A stretch of 27,563 nt of DNA from Desulfotomaculum sp. (lineage in GTDB: Bacteria; Bacillota; Desulfotomaculia; Desulfotomaculales; Nap2-2B), in the NCBI GenBank assembly GCA_003485325.1, contig DMZI01000072.1:1-27563 (forward strand), read 5' to 3'. The first letter of the stretch is position 1, and each line of letters begins with the position of its first letter. Shown here piece after piece: positions 7,476 to 14,372 of this stretch. The position numbers and the translations under genes were made by a program. Under the pieces are notes generated by a model. It had not been told where the DNA came from. It was given only the letters and a program-made list of their open reading frames with translations, and did not search any database.

Positions 7476-8456
7476 ATGATTTATCCTGTAGTGAGGCTGC
7501 GCCGCTTGCGCAACGATGAGCGCATGCGCCGTCTGGTCAGGGAAACAACACTTGTAGTGGAAGATTTAATCTATCCTGTTTTTGTAACCCGCGGCAAAGG
7601 TGTCCGCAAAGAAATCGAATCCATGCCCGGAATTTTCAATTTTTCTATAGATACACTGCTTGAGGAACTGTCAACGGTTAAAGAACTCGGTATCCAGGCC
7701 GTGCTGATTTTCGGCGTGCCGACTGAAAAAGACGAAATGGCCACCGAAGCCTATAATGACGAAGGAATTGTGCAGGAATCCCTCCGGATTATTAAAAGAG
7801 AGCTTCCTGAGCTGTTTTTAATAACTGATGTGTGTCTTTGCGGTTATACGAGCCACGGACACTGCGGAATAGTCAGGGACGGCCGTGTATTAAATGATCC
7901 GACCTTGGAGCTGCTGGCTCTGACCGCTCATTCACATGCCAGGGCAGGAGCGGACATGGTTGCTCCTTCGGATATGATGGACGGCAGCGCCGGCGCCATC
8001 CGCAGCCATCTCGATCAGGCGGGTTACACGGATACCCCGGTAATGGCCTATTCGGCCAAATTCGCCTCTTCTTATTACGGACCCTTTCGCGAGGCCGCCG
8101 CTTCTAGTCCCAAGTTCGGCGACCGCAAATCTTACCAGATGGATTACGGCAATGCCCGGGAAGCCCTGCGCAAGATGAATATTGATGTGGAAAGCGGGGC
8201 TGATCTGATCATGATCAAACCGGCCCTTGCCTACCTTGATATAATCAGCAGGGCAAGAGAAAACTTCGACTGTCCTTTGGCCGCCTATAACGTCAGCGGG
8301 GAATACGCCCTGGTCAAGGCTGCTTCCCGTCAGGGCTGGCTTGAAGAGCGCGATGTTGTTTTAGAAAACCTGACTGCAATCAAACGCGCCGGGGCAAATG
8401 TTATTCTGACTTATCACGCCAAAGACGTGGCCCGCTGGCTGCAGGAAAGGGGATAA
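7476..8456 (+). CDS. hemB: Porphobilinogen synthase (5-aminolevulinate dehydratase)
   Basis: Joins two 5-aminolevulinates into porphobilinogen. The ~326 residues carry both Schiff-base lysines, Lys195 in YSAKFASSYYGPF and Lys248 in MIKPALAYLD. They also carry the zinc-site cysteines in DVCLCGYTSHGHCG, so this is the zinc-dependent form rather than the magnesium form with aspartates. I choose ATG 7476 (MIYPVVRLRRLR) because AAAGGG lies 9 nt upstream; the in-frame ATG at 7467 abuts that ribosome-binding site. It sits between the two radical SAM genes of the same pathway, only 5 bp from ahbD. Confidence 0.97.
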   Translation: MIYPVVRLRRLRNDERMRRLVRETTLVVEDLIYPVFVTRGKGVRKEIESMPGIFNFSIDTLLEELSTVKELGIQAVLIFGVPTEKDEMATEAYNDEGIVQESLRIIKRELPELFLITDVCLCGYTSHGHCGIVRDGRVLNDPTLELLALTAHSHARAGADMVAPSDMMDGSAGAIRSHLDQAGYTDTPVMAYSAKFASSYYGPFREAAASSPKFGDRKSYQMDYGNAREALRKMNIDVESGADLIMIKPALAYLDIISRARENFDCPLAAYNVSGEYALVKAASRQGWLEERDVVLENLTAIKRAGANVILTYHAKDVARWLQERG

Positions 8457-8461
8457 TCAGC

Positions 8462-9463
8462 TTGCTGGTTTCCTGGAATACAACCAACGCATGCAACCTG
8501 CGCTGCCTGCACTGCTACCGCAACGCCGGCGAAATAAAAGCCGCTGAACTGACGACTGCGGAAGCCATGACCATGATCGATGAAATTGCCCGGTCGGGTT
8601 TTAAAATAATGATTTTCAGCGGGGGAGAACCTCTTTTAAGGCCGGATCTTTACGAGCTTGTTGAATATGCCCGCAAAAGCGGATTAAGGCCTGTTCTGGG
8701 TTCCAACGGAACGCTTATTACCGGAGATGTGGCAGAGCGGTTAAAAAAAGCGGGGATTATGGCCGCGGGAATCAGCCTGGACAGCCTGGACATAGAACAG
8801 CACGACTACTGGCGCGGCGCTCAAGGCTCCTGGCAGGCGGCTGTGGAAGGCATGCGGGCCTGCCGGCGGGAGGGACTGCCGTTTCAGATTCATACCACGG
8901 TGGTTGACTGGAATTACAATGATGTAGAAGCCCTGACTGATTTTGCCGTAGAAGAAGGGGCTATTGCCCACCACATTTTTTTCCTTGTACCTACCGGCCG
9001 GGCGGTGGATATCAAAGAAGGCTCCCTTACATCCGAGCAGCATGAGGAATTGCTGCATAAAATTCTAAAGAAACAGAAGGAAGTAAATATAGAGTTAAAG
9101 CCGACCTGCGCCCCCCAGTTCATGCGAATTGCCAGACAAATGGGCTTGAAGCTTAGATTCAGCAAGGGCTGCCTGGCCGGTATAGCGTACTGCATCATCA
9201 GCCCGCTGGGGGAAGTACAGCCCTGCGCATATTTGGACATACCGCTTGGCAATGTTAGGGAGATCCCTTTCAGAGCCATTTGGAAGGAAAACAGCGTCTT
9301 AAACAGGCTCCGTTCGGAAAAATACCAGGGGTCGTGCGGGATCTGCCAGTACAGGAAGATCTGCGGAGGCTGCCGGGCGCGGGCCTATTTTTATACCGGG
9401 GACTACATGGGCGAGGAGCCCTGGTGCCGGCATAAGCAAACATTGGGCGGCAGGGATGAATGA
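8462..9463 (+). CDS. ahbD: AhbD-type radical SAM/SPASM enzyme (NirJ2): heme synthase
   Basis: Probably converts Fe-coproporphyrin III to protoheme by oxidative decarboxylation of two propionates, the last step of the alternative pathway. The 333-residue protein begins almost directly with the radical-SAM motif CNLRCLHC (Cys11, Cys15, Cys18), then FSGGEPLLRPDL and SNGTLIT. It ends with a SPASM-like cysteine cluster (CGICQYRKICGGCRARA ... EEPWC) for auxiliary clusters, with further cysteines at KGCLAGIAYC and QPCAYLD. Start is TTG 8462, 5 bp after hemB; the stop overlaps the ahbA start as ATGA. It is a paralogue of the ahbC product. Its shorter N-terminus and SPASM domain favour AhbD. Confidence 0.88.
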   Translation: MLVSWNTTNACNLRCLHCYRNAGEIKAAELTTAEAMTMIDEIARSGFKIMIFSGGEPLLRPDLYELVEYARKSGLRPVLGSNGTLITGDVAERLKKAGIMAAGISLDSLDIEQHDYWRGAQGSWQAAVEGMRACRREGLPFQIHTTVVDWNYNDVEALTDFAVEEGAIAHHIFFLVPTGRAVDIKEGSLTSEQHEELLHKILKKQKEVNIELKPTCAPQFMRIARQMGLKLRFSKGCLAGIAYCIISPLGEVQPCAYLDIPLGNVREIPFRAIWKENSVLNRLRSEKYQGSCGICQYRKICGGCRARAYFYTGDYMGEEPWCRHKQTLGGRDE

Positions 9464-9918
9464 AAATGCTTGATGAAACAGACAGGGATTTGCTGAATAT
9501 CGTTCAAAACGGCCTGCCCGTAGTGGCCGAACCCTACCGGGCATTGGCTGAGGAATTGAATGTATCCGAAGAAGAAATTATCAAACGCCTCGGGCGTTTG
9601 AAAGATGCCGGAATTATACGCCGTTTGGGGGCAGTTTTCGATTCCAGGCGGGTCGGGTACAAGGGAACGCTGTGCGCCCTAAAAGTACCCCCTGAGCGGG
9701 TAAGTGAAGTGGCTGCGATAATCAATGGTTTTCGGGGAGTAACACATAACTACCTCCGTGACCACGAGTTTAACATGTGGTTTACAGTTTTAGCGGAATC
9801 CCAGGATAAGCTTGATCAGACAATAAAAAATATCCGTGAACTTACGGGTATAAAAGAGTTATTGTCACTTCCTGCGGAAAATGTTTTTAAAATTGGTGTT
9901 AATTTTAAGATCACATAG
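9460..9918 (+). CDS. ahbA: Siroheme decarboxylase subunit AhbA (Lrp/AsnC fold)
   Basis: One subunit of the AhbA-AhbB complex that decarboxylates siroheme to 12,18-didecarboxysiroheme. The 152-residue protein looks like an Lrp/AsnC protein: an N-terminal winged-helix portion (DRDLLNIVQNGLPVV ... LNVSEEEIIKRLGRL), then IIRRLGAVFDSRRVGYKG and a C-terminal ferredoxin-like RAM domain containing THNYLRDHEFNMWFTV. The GLPVVAEPYRALAEEL and RRLGAVFDSRRVGY signatures belong to the NirD/AhbA family rather than to typical regulators. The start ATG overlaps the ahbD stop; an ATG at 9466 is a possible alternative. The A versus B naming is based on the HNYLRDH-type motif and is less sure than the family. 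Confidence 0.85.
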   Translation: MKMLDETDRDLLNIVQNGLPVVAEPYRALAEELNVSEEEIIKRLGRLKDAGIIRRLGAVFDSRRVGYKGTLCALKVPPERVSEVAAIINGFRGVTHNYLRDHEFNMWFTVLAESQDKLDQTIKNIRELTGIKELLSLPAENVFKIGVNFKIT

Positions 9919-9926
9919 GTGTTTAA

Positions 9927-10397
9927 ATGCTGAGTGAACAGGAAAAGGAACTGGTCAGGGAACTACAGAAAGGTTTGCCGCTGGTCAGCCGTCCGTTCAG
10001 GGATATTGCGGACAGGCTTGGCGTATGTGAAGAGGAAGTCGTCGCGAAGGTAAAAGACTTTCTTGCCAGAGGGATTATCCGCCGTTTCGGCGCTGTGGTC
10101 AAACACCATGATGTGGGTTATGTTGCCAATGCAATGGTTGTCTGGCCTGTTCCCGAAGAAAGGATAAAAGAGGTTGGCCGGGTAATGGCCTCCTTTCCCG
10201 AAGTGACCCATTGTTATAACCGCCCAAGCGCGCCCGGGTGGCCTTATACACTTTACACGGTTATCCACGGAAAAAAAGAACAAGACTGCCGCAGTGTTGC
10301 AGAAAAGATCTCTTTATCAACAGGAATCACAGGTTACCGGATACTTTTCAGCACCGCGGAATTAAAAAAAAGCAGCATGGAGTATTTCCTTGACTAA
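9927..10397 (+). CDS. ahbB: Siroheme decarboxylase subunit AhbB (Lrp/AsnC fold)
   Basis: Second subunit of siroheme decarboxylase, 156 residues, paralogous to its upstream neighbour. It has the GLPLVSRPFRDIADRLG and RGIIRRFGAVVKHHDVGY signatures, and a C-terminal domain with THCYNRPSAPGWPYTLYTV, whose histidine and tyrosine residues fit the heme-substrate pocket described for AhbB. Start is ATG 9927 with AGGTG 7 nt upstream. It lies 8 bp after ahbA and 14 bp before hemL. A simple Lrp annotation would be misleading: pairing with ahbA inside a heme block is the diagnostic context. Confidence 0.87.
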   Translation: MLSEQEKELVRELQKGLPLVSRPFRDIADRLGVCEEEVVAKVKDFLARGIIRRFGAVVKHHDVGYVANAMVVWPVPEERIKEVGRVMASFPEVTHCYNRPSAPGWPYTLYTVIHGKKEQDCRSVAEKISLSTGITGYRILFSTAELKKSSMEYFLD

Positions 10398-10411
10398 AGG
10401 CTGGGAAAAAG

Positions 10412-11695
10412 ATGCAGGAAAAAAGATACCTTAATTCGGCCGCTTTATTTGATCAGGCCAAACGAATTATTCCGGGCGGTGTCAACAGCCCTGTCCGGGC
10501 CTTCAAAGCGGTTGGGGGAAATCCTGTTTTTATTGAAAAAGGCAGGGGCAGCAATATTTTTGATGCTGACGGGAACAAGTACATAGATTATGTATGTTCC
10601 TGGGGGCCTTTGATCCTGGGACACTGTCATCCTGAAGTTGTAAAAGCGCTGAAGGAATGTGTGGAACTGGGGACAAGCTACGGCGCTCCGACTGAACTGG
10701 AAACAAACCTGGCTGGCGCCATTGTTGCCGCCGTACCTTCGATTGACATGGTGCGACTGGTTAATTCAGGCACGGAAGCGGTAATGAGTTCCTTAAGGCT
10801 TGCCCGTGCTTTTACAGGCCGGGATAAGATTGTCAAATTTGAGGGCTGTTATCACGGCCACGCCGACTCTATGCTGGTAAAAGCCGGTTCGGGTTCGATG
10901 ACGCTTGGTTTACCGGACAGTCCGGGGGTGCCCGGAAATGCGGCGGCTGATACGATCGTTTCAGCGTACAACGACCTGGACATGCTTGAGGCTGTCTTTA
11001 AAAAGGAAGGCAAGGACATTGCCGCTATGATTGTTGAGCCGGTTGCCGGAAACATGGGTGTAGTACCGCCTGATCCGGGTTTTTTGAAAGGTATCCGGGA
11101 TCTGGCCGGCAGATTTGGCTCTTTGCTCATTTTTGACGAGGTTATCACGGGCTTCAGGGTTGCTTACGGCGGAGCGCAGGAGCTGTACGGCGTCAAACCT
11201 GACTTAACCTGTCTGGGAAAAGTGATTGGCGGAGGCCTGCCGGTAGGAGCGTACGGCGGCAGGCGTGAAATTATGGAACGTATAGCCCCGCAGGGTCCGG
11301 TTTACCAGGCCGGAACGCTTTCGGGAAACCCGCTTGCCGTGACTGCAGGCTTGGCGACTTTAAAGATTTTACGGCAAAACGGTTTTTATGAGCATCTCGA
11401 AAGCAAAGGAGCGCGTCTGGCTGACGGACTTGCCAGGGCTGCCGCTGAATCCGGCGCCGGGGTTGCAATTAACCGGGTCGGCTCCATGGTCTCTTTATTT
11501 TTCACAGCGGACAAGGTGACAGATTATAATTCCGCCTGCAGGTCAGACACAAATCGTTACGCGCAGTTTTTTAAGAAAATGCTCGATCAGGGGATTTACC
11601 TTGCGCCGTCCCAATTTGAAACCTGGTTTATTTCTTCCGCACATAGCGGTGAAGACATTGATCTGACTATACAAGCTGTACAAAATGCCTTATAA
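10412..11695 (+). CDS. hemL: Glutamate-1-semialdehyde 2,1-aminomutase
   Basis: Converts glutamate-1-semialdehyde to 5-aminolevulinate with pyridoxamine/pyridoxal phosphate. The 427 residues are normal in length. Motifs include FDQAKRIIPGGVNSPVRAF, VNSGTEAVMSSLRLARA, YHGHADSMLV, LIFDEVITGFRVAYGGAQ, the PLP-binding Lys270 in CLGKVIGGGLPVGAYGG, and AGTLSGNPLAVTAGLATL. It is the last gene of the heme block. About 20 bp further on a new promoter starts the rex unit, with no clear hairpin terminator between them, so some read-through into rex is possible. Confidence 0.97.
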   Translation: MQEKRYLNSAALFDQAKRIIPGGVNSPVRAFKAVGGNPVFIEKGRGSNIFDADGNKYIDYVCSWGPLILGHCHPEVVKALKECVELGTSYGAPTELETNLAGAIVAAVPSIDMVRLVNSGTEAVMSSLRLARAFTGRDKIVKFEGCYHGHADSMLVKAGSGSMTLGLPDSPGVPGNAAADTIVSAYNDLDMLEAVFKKEGKDIAAMIVEPVAGNMGVVPPDPGFLKGIRDLAGRFGSLLIFDEVITGFRVAYGGAQELYGVKPDLTCLGKVIGGGLPVGAYGGRREIMERIAPQGPVYQAGTLSGNPLAVTAGLATLKILRQNGFYEHLESKGARLADGLARAAAESGAGVAINRVGSMVSLFFTADKVTDYNSACRSDTNRYAQFFKKMLDQGIYLAPSQFETWFISSAHSGEDIDLTIQAVQNAL

Positions 11696-11714
11696 AAATA
11701 AACAATAAATTTAT

Positions 11715-11743
11715 TTGACAGTAGTGAGGCGCTGATATATATT
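11715..11743 (+). promoter_or_regulatory. SigA-type promoter of the rex unit
   Basis: TTGACA (11715-11720), a 17-bp spacer and TATATT (11738-11743): an almost ideal consensus promoter about 50 bp upstream of the rex start. No Rex-type operator is visible next to it, so autoregulation by Rex is not apparent here. Confidence 0.8.
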
Positions 11744-11793
11744 AATAAGTATCAATGTTCTGATTATTCGTAATTGACCAGGGAGTTTTGAAT

Positions 11794-12426
11794 GTGAAGG
11801 CGCCCAGAATACCTGAAGCGACTGTCGCAAGGTTATCGTTATATTCAAGATTCTTGGAGAACCTTGATCAAAAAGAAGTTGGGTTTGTCTCATCCGGTGA
11901 AATTGCAGAGGGGTTAAGTATTAATCCGGCACAGGTAAGAAAAGACCTCGCTTATTTCGGTGATTTCGGCACACGCGGGGTAGGGTACAAAGTAAAGGAT
12001 TTATTAGGCTGTACTTTAAATATCCTGGGGCTTGATCAAAAATGGCCCCTCATCCTTGTTGGGGCCGGGGCCTTGGGTTATGCTGTTTGCGATTATCAGG
12101 GCTTTAATAAGCGCGGATTTTCAATTGTCGCGGTATTTGACAGCAACCCGGCAAAAATAGGAAAAATAGTTGGCAGGATTGAGGTCTTACCAATGGTTAA
12201 AATGCCGGAAATCATAAAAAATCATCATGTGCGGATAGGAATCATCGCAGTTCCTGCTAACGCCGCCCAGGAAGTAGTCGATCAGATGGTCAAAAACGGT
12301 CTGGAAGGTGTTCTTAATTATACGCCTGTGAATCTTGTTATCCCCGAGGGTGTAGAAGTGATCAATATTGATCTGTCAGTTGGGTTGGAGTCGCTTACTT
12401 TTAAACTGAGCCAAAAGGAGCTTTAA
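11794..12426 (+). CDS. rex: Redox-sensing transcriptional repressor Rex
   Basis: Rex binds DNA when NADH/NAD+ is low and lets go when NADH binds, controlling fermentation and respiration genes. The ~210 residues show an N-terminal winged-helix domain (IPEATVARLSLYSRFLENL, SSGEIAEGLSINPAQVRKDLAYFG) then the GTRGVGYKV hinge. A Rossmann domain follows, with LILVGAGALGYAV and VAVFDSNPAKIGK, and the C-terminal domain-swapped helix. I choose GTG 11794 because GGGAG lies 8 nt upstream; TTG 11788 would be too close to it. It is followed after 1 bp by the LOG-like gene. A strong candidate target operator lies before the sirtuin gene at 17165-17182. Confidence 0.95.
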   Translation: MKAPRIPEATVARLSLYSRFLENLDQKEVGFVSSGEIAEGLSINPAQVRKDLAYFGDFGTRGVGYKVKDLLGCTLNILGLDQKWPLILVGAGALGYAVCDYQGFNKRGFSIVAVFDSNPAKIGKIVGRIEVLPMVKMPEIIKNHHVRIGIIAVPANAAQEVVDQMVKNGLEGVLNYTPVNLVIPEGVEVINIDLSVGLESLTFKLSQKEL

Positions 12427-12427
12427 G

Positions 12428-12916
12428 ATGAAACCGGTTCTTTATATAGGAGTTGTCGGCGCTGGAGAATGTACAGAAAAGGAAGCGTCCCTCGCAGGGG
12501 AAGTTGGTTTTGAAATTGCCAAAAGAGGCGCTGTGCTTATTTGCGGGGGCAGGGGGGGCGTTATGGAGGCGTCAGCAAAAGGGGCCCGCCGGGCAGATGG
12601 AATTGTAATCGGCATTCTTCCAGGGAGGAGCCGCAGCGAATCGAATCCCTTCCTTACCATAGCCTTGCCGACCGGCCTGGGGGATGCCCGAAATGCAGTA
12701 ATTACCTGTGCTGCTGATGTACTTATCGCTATTTCAGGAGGTTATGGAACTCTATCTGAGATTGGCCTTGCCCTGAAGATGGGCAAACCGGTAGTGGGCC
12801 TTTCTACCTGGGAAATGAAACGGGGCATGCAGGAGTTTGCCGTCCGCCAGGCACACAGCCCGATGGAGGCTGTGGAAACGGCATTTCTTTTAGGCCAATC
12901 AAAGCAAATGGGGTGA
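12428..12916 (+). CDS. LOG/TIGR00725-like nucleotide-binding protein
   Basis: A 162-residue single-domain protein of the SLOG Rossmann superfamily, related to the so-called lysine-decarboxylase-like (LOG) proteins. Visible signatures are IGVVGAGECTEKE at the N-terminus, CGGRGGVMEASAKGAR, IGILPGRSRSESN and SGGYGTLSEIGLALKMGKPV, the last being the PGGxGT-type phosphate-binding loop with its following glutamate. Relatives bind or hydrolyse nucleotide derivatives; the real substrate is unknown. It starts 1 bp after rex, with AAAGGAG inside the end of rex, so the two are co-translated. Pairing with an NADH sensor makes a role in nucleotide metabolism tempting, but that is only inference. Confidence 0.8.
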   Translation: MKPVLYIGVVGAGECTEKEASLAGEVGFEIAKRGAVLICGGRGGVMEASAKGARRADGIVIGILPGRSRSESNPFLTIALPTGLGDARNAVITCAADVLIAISGGYGTLSEIGLALKMGKPVVGLSTWEMKRGMQEFAVRQAHSPMEAVETAFLLGQSKQMG

Positions 12917-12920
12917 AGGG

Positions 12921-13328
12921 ATGGTAGAGAATTACAAGACAATAGAAGTCAGGACCACTCGTCATACTGAATTGGTGGATATCACCCCGCGAATCAGAAG
13001 GTTGATTACGGAAAGCGGGATAAGTGAAGGGATCTGTGTCCTTTATGTTCCACATACAACGGCCGCGCTGTTGATTAACGAAAATGCGGACCCCACCGTC
13101 GTTCAGGATATAGCTTCAAAGCTTGAGAAAATGGTTCCCTGGGAGGGGAATTACCTGCACCCGGAGGGTAACTCGGCCGCGCACATAAAGGCCAGCCTGC
13201 TGCAGACTTCCCAGGTAATTCTGGTTGAGGGCGGAAAGTTACTGTTAGGGACCTGGCAGGGTGTTTTTTTCTGTGAATTCGACGGCCCAAGGCAAAGGGA
13301 AGTATTTGTTAAACTAATATCTTCCTGA
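12921..13328 (+). CDS. YjbQ-family protein (UPF0047)
   Basis: A 135-residue protein of the widespread YjbQ family, some members of which have weak thiamine-phosphate synthase activity. The family core is plain: VDITPRIRRLITESGISEG, VLYVPHTTAALLINENADP, the conserved HPEGNSAAHIKASLL with its histidines, VEGGKLLLGTWQGVFFCEFDGPR. It starts 4 bp after the LOG-like gene and ends the rex unit. The short GATC-TAAAAAA-GATC hairpin just after it is too weak to be a convincing plus-strand terminator. Its function in this operon is unknown. Confidence 0.88.
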   Translation: MVENYKTIEVRTTRHTELVDITPRIRRLITESGISEGICVLYVPHTTAALLINENADPTVVQDIASKLEKMVPWEGNYLHPEGNSAAHIKASLLQTSQVILVEGGKLLLGTWQGVFFCEFDGPRQREVFVKLISS

Positions 13329-13341
13329 TCTAAAAAAGATC

Positions 13342-13370
13342 AAAAAAATAGCCGGCTATAACGCCAGCTA
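13342..13370 (-). terminator. Terminator of hsp20
   Basis: On the minus strand an 8-bp stem, TAGCTGGC/GCCGGCTA with one mismatched pair and a GTTATA loop, is followed by TTTTTTT, 22 bp after the hsp20 stop. It lies between two convergent genes. Confidence 0.8.
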
Positions 13371-13391
13371 GTCGTGCAGGAAGCTGCATCG

Positions 13392-13823
13392 CTATTCCTG
13401 GACATTAATTGTTATTTCTTTGGGCTTGACTTCTTCTTCCTTGGGAAGGATTATTTCCAAAAGCCCGTTCTTATAGTTTGCTTTTATTTCACCTGATTTT
13501 ATCGGAACATCTATTTTGAAAGAACGGTAGAAGCTTCCATAGTTGCGTTCCACCTTAAGATAGCGGGCGCCTTCTTCCCTTTGCTCGCTCTTGCGCTCTC
13601 CCTGGATGCTCAATTCATTATTTACAAAGTGAATTTTAATATCTTCTTTTTCAAGGCCGGGGATTTCCGCCTTAATAACGATTTTCTCCGCACTGTCCTG
13701 GATGTCTACAGGGAAAGTCCATACATCGCTTTTTCTGGGAAACGGAAAAGTTTCGTCAAAGAGCCTGTTGATGGACTGGCGCAGAGTGGACATGTCTCTT
13801 GGATCCCATTTCGTTAAATCCAT
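13392..13823 (-). CDS. Small heat-shock protein, Hsp20/alpha-crystallin family
   Basis: An ATP-independent holdase that keeps unfolding proteins soluble, normally as a large cytoplasmic oligomer. The 143 residues have a short N-terminal arm (MDLTKWDPRDMSTLRQSINR, FPFPRKSDVW). The alpha-crystallin domain follows from about residue 37 (VDIQDSAEKIVIKAEIPGLEKED), with YGSFYRSFKIDVPI and the conserved NGLLEIILPK. A C-terminal tail ends EITINVQE, containing an I-x-I type anchor (ITI). Start ATG has GGAGGTG upstream. It is a single-gene unit with its own promoter and terminator. No CIRCE element was seen, but a perfect palindrome lies in the leader. Confidence 0.95.
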   Translation of the reverse strand: MDLTKWDPRDMSTLRQSINRLFDETFPFPRKSDVWTFPVDIQDSAEKIVIKAEIPGLEKEDIKIHFVNNELSIQGERKSEQREEGARYLKVERNYGSFYRSFKIDVPIKSGEIKANYKNGLLEIILPKEEEVKPKEITINVQE

Positions 13824-13852
13824 AATTATCTTGCACCTCCATAAAAATAAGA

Positions 13853-13868
13853 TTAAAAGTACTTTTAA
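13853..13868. promoter_or_regulatory. Perfect 16-bp palindrome in the hsp20 leader
   Basis: TTAAAAGTACTTTTAA is a perfect dyad between the hsp20 -10 element and its ribosome-binding site, starting about 5 nt after the expected transcript start. This is a classic operator position for a dimeric repressor. It is not a CIRCE or CtsR site. Without a loop it would make a poor RNA hairpin, so DNA binding is more likely. Confidence 0.5.
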
Positions 13869-13879
13869 CTGAACTTAGT

Positions 13880-13909
13880 ATTATATTTTTACCAAAAATT
13901 ATCCGTCAA
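13880..13909 (-). promoter_or_regulatory. SigA-type promoter of hsp20
   Basis: On the minus strand TTGACG (13904-13909), an 18-bp spacer and TATAAT (13880-13885). The predicted leader is about 50 nt long and contains the 16-bp palindrome. Confidence 0.78.
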
Positions 13910-13996
13910 ACACCTCCCGGGCTGGATTTTTTATGCACTATCTTACCTTATGTCCAGTATATAGAATGACAGTAATATTGTCAAGTATGTTTACAA

Positions 13997-14021
13997 TAAA
14001 AACCCCCTGAATAACAGGGGG
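13997..14021 (-). terminator. Terminator of the small membrane protein gene
   Basis: On the minus strand CCCCCTG-TTATT-CAGGGGG followed by TTTTTA, a 7-bp GC-rich stem and T-tract about 40 bp after the stop codon. Also forms on the plus strand, but with no T-tract there. Confidence 0.85.
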
Positions 14022-14061
14022 AAGATATATTTAAGATTTATTTAAGTTTAAGCTTTGTTTT

Positions 14062-14244
14062 TTATGATTGCTTTTTTGGCGCCAGCAATACGGATAGCGG
14101 CCAGAAAATTAAGCCAAGTCCAAGGATGATATTGGTAACTGCGCCAAGCCATGGAACACCGGGCATGCCAAATAAATTCATAATGCCAGCAATCAAGATA
14201 AGTACTGCCCCAATAATTGTTAATATTCCTCCCCATGCCGCCAT
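14062..14244 (-). CDS. Small two-span membrane protein
   Basis: A ~60-residue hydrophobic protein, starting MAAWGGILTIIGAVLILIAG, with two predicted membrane spans (around ILTIIGAVLILIAGIMNLFG and VTNIILGLGLIFWPLSVLL) joined by a short MPGVPWLGA turn, and ending in a basic APKKQS tail. I prefer ATG 14244 to the upstream in-frame GTG 14253 because the purine-rich AGAGGGGGTGAG lies at the right distance from it. A solid terminator follows, and it is transcribed in the same direction as hsp20 but terminated separately. Similar tiny membrane proteins are common in clostridia; no function can be given. Coding is supported by the start, hydrophobic pattern and terminator rather than by recognised homology. 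Confidence 0.7.
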   Translation of the reverse strand: MAAWGGILTIIGAVLILIAGIMNLFGMPGVPWLGAVTNIILGLGLIFWPLSVLLAPKKQS

Positions 14245-14372
14245 TTTTCTCACCCCCTCTTTTTTAGAAATAGACTAATTCATTTATATATTTATTCAGT
14301 GATTAAATTTATATAATCGATATTTAAGAAATAATGTTCTGCAGATATGCTGAAGAAAAGGAGGCGGAGAAA

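Noticed and set aside
13824..13910. CIRCE or CtsR box upstream of hsp20
   Set aside because: Neither the CIRCE dyad (TTAGCACTC-N9-GAGTGCTAA) nor tandem GGTCAAA heptads are present.
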